Part shown: piece by piece, positions 6,234 through 9,713 of the stretch | How the letters are laid out: every line of letters begins with the position of its first letter | How positions within the stretch are numbered: position 1 is the first letter of the stretch | Origin: Bacillota bacterium | Lineage (GTDB): Bacteria; Bacillota_B; Desulfitobacteriia; Desulfitobacteriales; Desulfitobacteriaceae | Reading direction: 5' to 3' | Length of the DNA: 9,713 nucleotides | Assembly (NCBI GenBank): GCA_021779415.1 | Contig: JAJYAS010000082.1 | Span: forward strand, 1-9,713 | The notes under the pieces: model-generated | Database searches by the model: none | Told to the model about the DNA's origin: nothing | What the model saw: the letters and a program-made list of their open reading frames with translations, nothing else | Program-made: the position numbers and the translations under genes

Positions 6234-6490
6234 GGCATTTCGAAACAAAGGTTAAAAAGAAATCACTATTTAAAGCATGAACCCAATGTTTGACAAGGTT
6301 CAAGATGAGAAGGAACGAAGTGCATTACTCAAAGGGAATTTGGTGGGCGACAGGCATAAATATAGCAACAAATATCCGTTTAGTGCCAAAGCATTTTGCG
6401 GCAACTGAGGGAACAATTTCAAAAGACGACACTGGAAACGACCTAAAGGACGGGTTGAAACAAAGGTCTGATGAACCCTACAGACGATAA
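6234..6490 (+). pseudogene. Large serine recombinase (phage integrase), internal fragment
   Basis: The frame beginning at 6277 reads MFDKVQDEKERSALLKGN and then KYSNKYPFSAKAFCGN. This is the stretch leading into the zinc ribbon of large serine recombinases, normally followed by CG plus a basic strand. Here the second ligand Cys codon is TGA (6406-6408), and the sequence continues after it as GNNFKRRHWKRPKGRVETKV. Another TGA stands where a Trp is usual. Just before, KHEP in another frame fits the family's HEP...MFDKVQ region with a small deletion. The catalytic resolvase domain and the coiled-coil end are absent. It is too damaged to make an integrase. Both ends are approximate. Confidence 0.8.
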
Positions 6491-6540
6491 ACAATAGGGA
6501 TTCACTACTGGAAGAGTAAACTATATACTCAAATCCAACA

Positions 6541-6569
6541 TTGACATATTTATATATCCATATTATTAT
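6541..6569 (+). promoter_or_regulatory. Strong sigma-A promoter of the DGC gene
   Basis: TTGACA (6541-6546), exactly 17 bp, then TATTAT (6564-6569). Expected start of transcription is near 6576, just before the inverted repeat at 6582-6598. Confidence 0.85.
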
Positions 6570-6581
6570 TAAAGACGCACC

Positions 6582-6598
6582 ATACCCCTATGGGGTAT
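6582..6598. promoter_or_regulatory. CsoR-family-like operator
   Basis: ATACCCC-TAT-GGGGTAT is a perfect 7-bp dyad with G/C tracts flanked by AT. This is the form of sites bound by CsoR-family repressors (copper CsoR, persulfide CstR, nickel/cobalt RcnR, formaldehyde FrmR types). Its place just after the -10 fits repression by blocking initiation or clearance. Which ligand is sensed cannot be read from the site, and no repressor gene is in the window. Confidence 0.7.
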
Positions 6599-6630
6599 AT
6601 AAATCAGGATTTAATTAGTATTAGTACAAA

Positions 6631-6654
6631 ACTTCATCTGAAGTAATTTTTTTT
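6631..6654 (+). terminator. Possible leader hairpin with T-run before the DGC gene
   Basis: ACTTC-ATCT-GAAGT (6631-6644) is followed by AA and eight T (6647-6654), ending only a few bases before the ribosome site. The stem is just 5 bp, so termination would be weak at best. Confidence 0.3.
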
Positions 6655-6656
6655 AC

Positions 6657-6663
6657 AAGGAGG
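6657..6663 (+). promoter_or_regulatory. Ribosome binding site selecting a GTG start
   Basis: A perfect AAGGAGG lies 6 bases before GTG 6670, which supports the non-ATG start. Confidence 0.85.
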
Positions 6664-6669
6664 AAGACA

Positions 6670-7095
6670 GTGGGAAAGAATATAAGCAAAATTGCTATCA
6701 CACCTTGTGCCGGAATTGGTCAGATTTTCGGCCCAATAACACGGGAAGCAGGATATAGGCTAGTGGATGATCTATACCCTGAACAAACAGTGTTAGTATG
6801 TCCACCCGCTTTGGCCGTGGATATTCAAGAGGATATCGATTTCATCAATGAGTATCCTGTGTTAGTCTTAAACGGATGCAAAGATCGCTGTGCCTCAAAG
6901 ATAATTTTGGCAAAAGGCGGTCAAATCGATGCTGAGGTTTATTTGCCAGCTATCCTCAAACAAGACAAACTCTCTTTGCATGGCGAAAAGAGAAGCAGGC
7001 TTGGAGCAAAATCTGAGTTGGCTATCCAAAAGATGACAGAAAAGGCCAGTTCACTTATCCTTAAACTTTTACAAGAAGAGAATATTACTGAATAA
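6670..7095 (+). CDS. Putative zinc-binding protein with DGC domain
   Basis: 141 residues from GTG 6670. The DGC-domain family is recognised from its Cys pattern: CAGIGQIFGPITREAGY (Cys about 14), LVCPPALAVDIQEDIDF (Cys about 45), then VLVLNGCKDRCASKI with GCxxxCA (Cys about 70 and 74) and a GG turn. These Cys residues are thought to bind zinc or another thiophilic metal. The biochemical role of the family is not established. It is soluble, with no signal peptide. The gene has a strong promoter and a CsoR-family-like operator, so induction by metal or reactive-sulfur stress is a reasonable inference. It is followed directly by the broken aquaporin copy, whose first codon seems to overlap this stop; the two probably once formed an operon. 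Confidence 0.87.
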   Translation: MGKNISKIAITPCAGIGQIFGPITREAGYRLVDDLYPEQTVLVCPPALAVDIQEDIDFINEYPVLVLNGCKDRCASKIILAKGGQIDAEVYLPAILKQDKLSLHGEKRSRLGAKSELAIQKMTEKASSLILKLLQEENITE

Positions 7096-7296
7096 ACAAG
7101 TTCACTGGCGTGAATTTTCGGCTGAGTTTTTAGGTACTTTGGTACTACTTTTCTTCACTACTGGTATTGTTGCCTCCGGTACATTTTCCACGCTTGGAAG
7201 TTCGAACTGTCACTAGTTACTGGCTTAGGAGTTACTTTAGGTATTTATGTTGCTTGCACTCATTCCCAAGCACATCTTAACCCAGAAGATATATAA
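7088..7296 (+). pseudogene. 5' fragment of an aquaporin/glycerol facilitator (MIP family) gene
   Basis: In frame from CTG 7088 the sequence reads LNKQVHWREFSAEFLGTLVL, the normal MIP N-terminus and first helix, then LFFTTGIVASGTF. A frameshift near 7205-7210 moves it to another frame, where LVTGLGVTLGIYVACTHSQ and AHLNP give helix 2 and the start of the first NPA box. The next codon gives Glu instead of Ala, and a stop follows at 7294-7296. Everything after half-helix B is missing. The start lies where a translationally coupled gene would begin, overlapping the DGC stop. The sequence differs from the intact copy downstream, so this is an old paralog, not a recent duplication. Confidence 0.8.
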
Positions 7297-7405
7297 AATA
7301 AACATTTCGGGAAAAGAATGCCTGGCAAACAGGATTCGAACCCTTACGGACTATACGGAAACAATCAATGTAATTATTGAAGATGCTAAGGCTGTTATAA
7401 ACTAA
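7283..7405 (+). pseudogene. Unrecognised 3' gene scrap fused behind the aquaporin fragment
   Basis: A frame of 40 codons without a start reads KINISGKECLANRIRTLTDY and ends with TETINVIIEDAKAVIN and TAA at 7403-7405. Its composition is protein-like, with amphipathic helix character, but I recognise no family. It begins where the aquaporin fragment loses homology, which suggests that one deletion joined the front of the aquaporin gene to the tail of another gene. It could also be chance coding. Confidence 0.35.
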
Positions 7406-7429
7406 ATTAGTTAACGGAGATGATTTGCT

Positions 7430-8254
7430 ATCAAGTACAAACGTGAATTTATCGGAGAATTCCTGGGAACTTTCTTGTTGGTTCTGTTCGGGTGTGGAGC
7501 AGTCGCAGTGTCTGTATTGTTTGATGCTCATAGGAGCTTAGTGGAGATCACATTGGTTTGGGGAATTGGCGTTAGCTTAGCCATTTATGCCACACGGCAT
7601 TTATCCTGTGCCCACCTTAATCCCGCAGTCACTCTGGCAATGGTGACAAGTAAAAGAATGTCGCTGAAAAAAATGCCCACTTATCTCACCGGACAACTTT
7701 TCGGCGCTTTTTTCGCGGGGTTGGCCCTGTATATCTTATTTGAACCGTCCATTTATGCCTTTGAAACTGCCCATAATATCATTCGCGGCGCAGCAGATTC
7801 CGTGCAAACAGCGAAAATGTTCGGCGAGTACTATCTACAGCCGGGAAGCAGTGCTGTAGTATCCATGCCTTTGGCGATGGGCGCTGAAGCTTTTGGTACT
7901 TTTTTGCTCGTTCTCATGATATTCTCTCTGACGGAGGGCTGCAATCTGGGGCGACCCGATAACAACCTAGCGCCAATTTTCATTGGGTTAACAGTATCCT
8001 CAATTATCTGTCTGATTGCACCTCTGACTCAGGCTGGATTGAATCCTGCCCGTGATTTCGGTCCCCGTCTTGTAGCATGGATTTTTGGGTGGGGCGCTGC
8101 TGCGTTTCCCGATCAATCCGGTGGATTCTTCTTTGTATACATACTTGCTCCATTGATTGGGGGTCAAGTAGCGGTCTTGCTGTTTACACGCGTGCTAGAG
8201 CCGCTGATGAATAGACCGGATGTGCAATGCTGCTGCAATAATGATGATAATTAA
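7430..8254 (+). CDS. Aquaglyceroporin / glycerol facilitator (MIP family), start codon ATC
   Basis: A MIP channel of about 274 residues, a usual length for glycerol facilitators, with the hydrophobic profile of six membrane helices. Both NPA boxes are intact: CAHLNPAVTLA and GLNPARDFGPRL. The Asp in NPARDFGPRL is typical of GlpF-like channels that pass glycerol and other small neutral solutes, in some cases arsenite or antimonite. The start is the problem. The frame opens after a TGA at 7421-7423, and the codon that should be ATG is ATC (7430-7432), followed by KYKREFIGEFLGTF, a perfect family N-terminus. AACGGAG sits 10 bases upstream. The first ordinary alternative is TTG 7475, but starting there would lose half of helix 1. 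The C-terminus is unusual: VQCCCNNDDN, three Cys and acidic residues. The substrate is not determined. Confidence 0.85.
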   Translation: MKYKREFIGEFLGTFLLVLFGCGAVAVSVLFDAHRSLVEITLVWGIGVSLAIYATRHLSCAHLNPAVTLAMVTSKRMSLKKMPTYLTGQLFGAFFAGLALYILFEPSIYAFETAHNIIRGAADSVQTAKMFGEYYLQPGSSAVVSMPLAMGAEAFGTFLLVLMIFSLTEGCNLGRPDNNLAPIFIGLTVSSIICLIAPLTQAGLNPARDFGPRLVAWIFGWGAAAFPDQSGGFFFVYILAPLIGGQVAVLLFTRVLEPLMNRPDVQCCCNNDDN

Positions 8255-8513
8255 AATAACTGCTTTCCACGGTTTTAGGACAAAGCTTAGGGAATTGGTT
8301 AAGCGAAAGGTAACCTGTATAAATGCCAACTTCACATATACCCTAACAACTGACGTTCAAGTGAACTTCCAGTTATCCTACTAACTGGTACCTTATGGAA
8401 TTAATATCCGAGCCTCTTATTTATTTCGATACCAATATTACAAATCCCTGTATACGACTTTTTGAGTCCTATAACCAGTACTATGACAAGTTGGCGGAAC
8501 ATCCACTGCTCAA
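8255..8513. other. Intergenic stretch after the aquaglyceroporin gene
   Basis: No terminator directly follows the stop. Small dyads are present (CCAGTT/AACTGG around 8369-8388; GTTCA/TGAAC around 8356-8367), none with a T-run. A short frame at 8395-8535 is listed separately. Confidence 0.4.
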
Positions 8514-8535
8514 AAAACACCAAAATCAGGCTTGA
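8395..8535 (+). CDS. Possible 46-codon small ORF or gene remnant
   Basis: ATG 8395 opens MELISEPLIYFDTNITNPC and continues with RLFESYNQYYDKLAEHPLLK to TGA 8533-8535. The composition is protein-like: aromatic, charged, and without the low complexity of the surrounding spacer. The stop falls in the loop of a terminator hairpin, which is unusual for an active gene. There is no ribosome binding site before the ATG, and the frame stays open a short way upstream. It may be the tail of a lost gene. I do not recognise a family. Confidence 0.3.
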   Translation: MELISEPLIYFDTNITNPCIRLFESYNQYYDKLAEHPLLKKHQNQA

Positions 8536-8582
8536 TAGCCGATTTTGGTGTTTTCAAATTCCGGCATTTTGGTGTTTTTTAA
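8514..8582 (+). terminator. Terminator with one upstream arm and two alternative downstream arms
   Basis: AAAACACCAAAATC (8514-8527) pairs perfectly with 8541-8554. An inner GGCT/AGCC stem adds to it. The arm ATTTTGGTGTTTT is then repeated at 8566-8578, followed by more T, so the first arm can pair with either copy. The second copy has the longer T-run. Confidence 0.8.
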
Positions 8583-8666
8583 TAAGTATAAGATCTTCTA
8601 AATACTCGTCATTGCTTCAATTCTCTGTGCTGTTCTATTTTTCAATTTTAGCAGTTTAAGAGCTTT

Positions 8667-8682
8667 GTCCGTTAAGACGGAC
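8667..8682. repeat. Short GTCCGT/ACGGAC dyad before the reductase promoter
   Basis: A 6-bp stem with TAAG loop is followed by TTTATATTATTT. It could be a weak terminator or an operator upstream of the promoter at 8697. The evidence is thin. Confidence 0.35.
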
Positions 8683-8696
8683 TTTATATTATTTCT

Positions 8697-8726
8697 TTGC
8701 CTTTAGCCCAATTATACTGATATAAT
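8697..8726 (+). promoter_or_regulatory. Promoter of the FMN reductase gene
   Basis: TATAAT at 8721-8726 is a perfect -10. TTGCCT (8697-8702) with an 18-bp spacer is a fair -35. The start codon is 41 bases downstream. Confidence 0.65.
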
Positions 8727-8766
8727 CTTGCTATATTATTAAAATATTTAAAGGCAGGGGCACAAC

Positions 8767-9327
8767 ATGAGTAAAATTATCGCATTTATTGGTAGTCCAA
8801 GAAAAAACGGATATACCTCTAGACTAATTCAGGAAGTAATCAAAGGAGCTCAATCAAAAGGTTCTGAAGTGAAAATCTATGACCTTAACGATGAAGGTAT
8901 CAAGGGCTGCCAAGGCTGTTTCTATTGTAGGAGTCATGAGGGTTGCTCTACAAAAGATTATTTACAACCAATGTATGAGGATATAAAAAATGCTGACGGT
9001 GTTATTTTTGGCTCACCCATTTATTTCATGCAAATCTCAGGGCAATCCAAGCAATGGCTTGACAGAATGTACCCTATGTTTGAAGGCACTGGATTCCCAT
9101 TCCAAGCCCGTTATCCTGGGAAAAAAGCTGTTACTATTTTCTCACAAGGAAACGAGAACAAGGACGCGTTTCAAGCCACTATCCAGTTCGTCAATGGCGC
9201 CTTCTCCATGTTCGGTTGGGAGCTTACAGATAGCTTGCTTTGTTCGCATACAGGTTCACCTAATTTCAAGCTATCGGATGAATTATTAGAACAGGCATTT
9301 ACTGCCGGAGAGTTACTTGCTAAATAA
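8767..9327 (+). CDS. Flavodoxin-family NAD(P)H-dependent FMN reductase
   Basis: 186 residues. The N-terminal FMN phosphate loop reads IAFIGSPRKNGYTSRL (7-20). GCQGCFYCRSHEGC (about 47-60) is a Cys-rich loop of the kind seen in this branch of the iron-sulfur flavoprotein/FMN reductase group. GSPIYFMQISGQSKQWLDRM (about 82-101) is the second flavin-contacting block. FSQGNENKDAF and the C-terminal helix complete the fold. The four Cys spacings (C-x2-C-x2-C-x5-C) do not prove a [4Fe-4S] cluster. Likely role: electron transfer to quinones, aromatic compounds or disulfides through FMN. ATG 8767 follows AGGCAGGGG, its own promoter lies at 8697-8726, and a strong terminator follows. The gene is monocistronic and convergent with the next gene. 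The substrate is unknown. Confidence 0.9.
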   Translation: MSKIIAFIGSPRKNGYTSRLIQEVIKGAQSKGSEVKIYDLNDEGIKGCQGCFYCRSHEGCSTKDYLQPMYEDIKNADGVIFGSPIYFMQISGQSKQWLDRMYPMFEGTGFPFQARYPGKKAVTIFSQGNENKDAFQATIQFVNGAFSMFGWELTDSLLCSHTGSPNFKLSDELLEQAFTAGELLAK

Positions 9328-9375
9328 GAATACATTCTTATTAGAATTTTCATTTCTGCGGAACACCAATTCCAT

Positions 9376-9421
9376 CACCGAAATTAGATTAAGATTCGAA
9401 TCTAATTTCGGTGGTTTTTTT
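9376..9421 (+). terminator. Intrinsic terminator after the FMN reductase gene
   Basis: A perfect 15-bp stem (9376-9390 with 9399-9413) with an 8-nt loop, followed by a run of seven T. Confidence 0.93.
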
Positions 9422-9493
9422 GACTATACCTGACCACCGATTTTCTAAGATGTAGAATGAAAGCTCTGGTGTTTACAAGGTTTCAACATTCAT

Positions 9494-9713
9494 TTAAATT
9501 TTCCACAAAAACCACTTACACGTGTTCATTTCGTACTTAAGCTCAAAACGCATCATCTGTCCATGGATCTGGCTTTGGCACTCAAAAATTTTCATACGGT
9601 TACCAGCAAGTTTTTCTTCCGATGTTCTGATAATCATCTCAACCTTAACCACATTTCCTTCATGCCGGAAGCGGATGGGACGAGGCGTTCCGGGAACATC
9701 AAACCAAGCTATC
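9494..9713 (-). CDS. Small conserved Cys/Trp protein of unknown function, copy B (5' end beyond window)
   Basis: 72 C-terminal codons are visible, ending in TAA at 9494-9496; the frame is open to the right edge. The protein reads IAWFDVPGTPRPIRFRHEGN, then EEKLAGNRMKIFECQSQIHG and FELKYEMNTCKWFLWKI. It is homologous to the product of 4173-4409, with 20 of 41 identities from EEK onward, including both Cys, the FELKY block and C-x-WF. There are no lesions in the visible part, so this copy appears functional and shows what the full N-terminus of the family may look like. It is convergent with the FMN reductase gene. No function can be assigned; no signal peptide or membrane segment is visible. 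Confidence 0.75.
   Translation of the reverse strand, partial: IAWFDVPGTPRPIRFRHEGNVVKVEMIIRTSEEKLAGNRMKIFECQSQIHGQMMRFELKYEMNTCKWFLWKI

Larger units (their letters stand above)
5375..6490. mobile_element. Decayed prophage remnant (lysis genes and integrase scrap)
   Basis: A holin-like gene and an amidase pseudogene on the minus strand lie next to a serine-recombinase fragment on the plus strand. A lysis cassette beside the integrase is a common end arrangement in Firmicutes prophages. Everything else of a phage is absent, and two of the three pieces carry stops or frameshifts. The left boundary is inferred from the clipped holin end at 5375. The right boundary is only the last recognisable recombinase sequence. 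Confidence 0.6.

Noticed and set aside
6290..6490. Plus-strand and minus-strand frames of about 65 residues over the recombinase scrap
   Set aside because: Both overlap the recognisable recombinase frame in other registers and have low-complexity or arbitrary sequence.
7320..7350. tRNA-like GGATTCGAACC (T-arm of a minus-strand tRNA)
   Set aside because: No D-arm, anticodon arm or matching acceptor stem in the neighbourhood, and the putative T-stem pairs poorly.
8462..8659. 65-residue plus-strand frame
   Set aside because: It runs straight through the terminator hairpin and its two T-rich arms; the translation is dominated by repeats of WCF-type residues from the arms.
8990..9289. 99-residue frame inside the FMN reductase gene
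   Set aside because: Out-of-frame shadow of a well-supported gene, with no ribosome site.

Overview
The window looks like chromosomal DNA from a low-to-moderate GC, Gram-positive anaerobe. Genes have strong AAGGAGG-type ribosome binding sites, AT-rich spacers and long T-tailed terminators. The protein set is CoA-disulfide reductase with a rhodanese domain, a DGC zinc-binding protein, an aquaglyceroporin, FMN reductases and an IS4 transposase. I would guess a clostridial peptococcal lineage such as Desulfosporosinus or Desulfitobacterium. That placement is an inference from protein style; no database search was possible.

Layout. (1) 1-1807: the 3' part of a CoA-disulfide/persulfide reductase gene, closed by a perfect hairpin terminator. 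(2) 1829-3343: a complete-looking IS4-family insertion sequence whose right end lies 21 bp before the start codon of an FMN-dependent azoreductase gene (3365-3970), which has its own terminator. (3) 4173-5242: a small conserved Cys/Trp protein on the minus strand, then a secreted two-repeat protein on the plus strand. (4) 5375-about 6490: a decayed prophage scrap with a clipped holin, an amidase pseudogene (one nonsense, one frameshift) and a serine-recombinase zinc-ribbon fragment. (5) 6541-8254: a strong promoter with a CsoR-family-like operator drives a DGC-domain protein, followed by a broken aquaporin copy, an unrecognised 3' gene scrap and a nearly intact aquaglyceroporin whose expected ATG is ATC. 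(6) 8255-8766: an intergenic stretch with a possible 46-codon ORF and a duplicated terminator. (7) 8767-9421: a flavodoxin-family FMN reductase with its terminator. (8) 9494-end: the C-terminal part of a second member of the small Cys/Trp family seen at 4173-4409.

The most striking signal is not a gene. Two arrays of a TTCAG-like pentamer, each with six units at an exact 11-bp period, lie at 4465-4524 and 5300-5359. Each is followed, after exactly 10 bp, by a good -10 hexamer (TAGAAT, TATGAT). This is the geometry of PhoB/OmpR-type activator promoters. The first would drive the secreted repeat protein. The second now points into the clipped 3' end of the antisense holin gene, so its original target seems to have been displaced at the prophage junction.

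How the genes may work together: the CoA-disulfide/persulfide reductase, the CsoR-family-like operator, the DGC protein and the FMN reductases suggest a thiol, sulfur or metal(loid) stress neighbourhood. The window itself shows no direct functional proof, and the regions are separated by an insertion sequence and phage debris.
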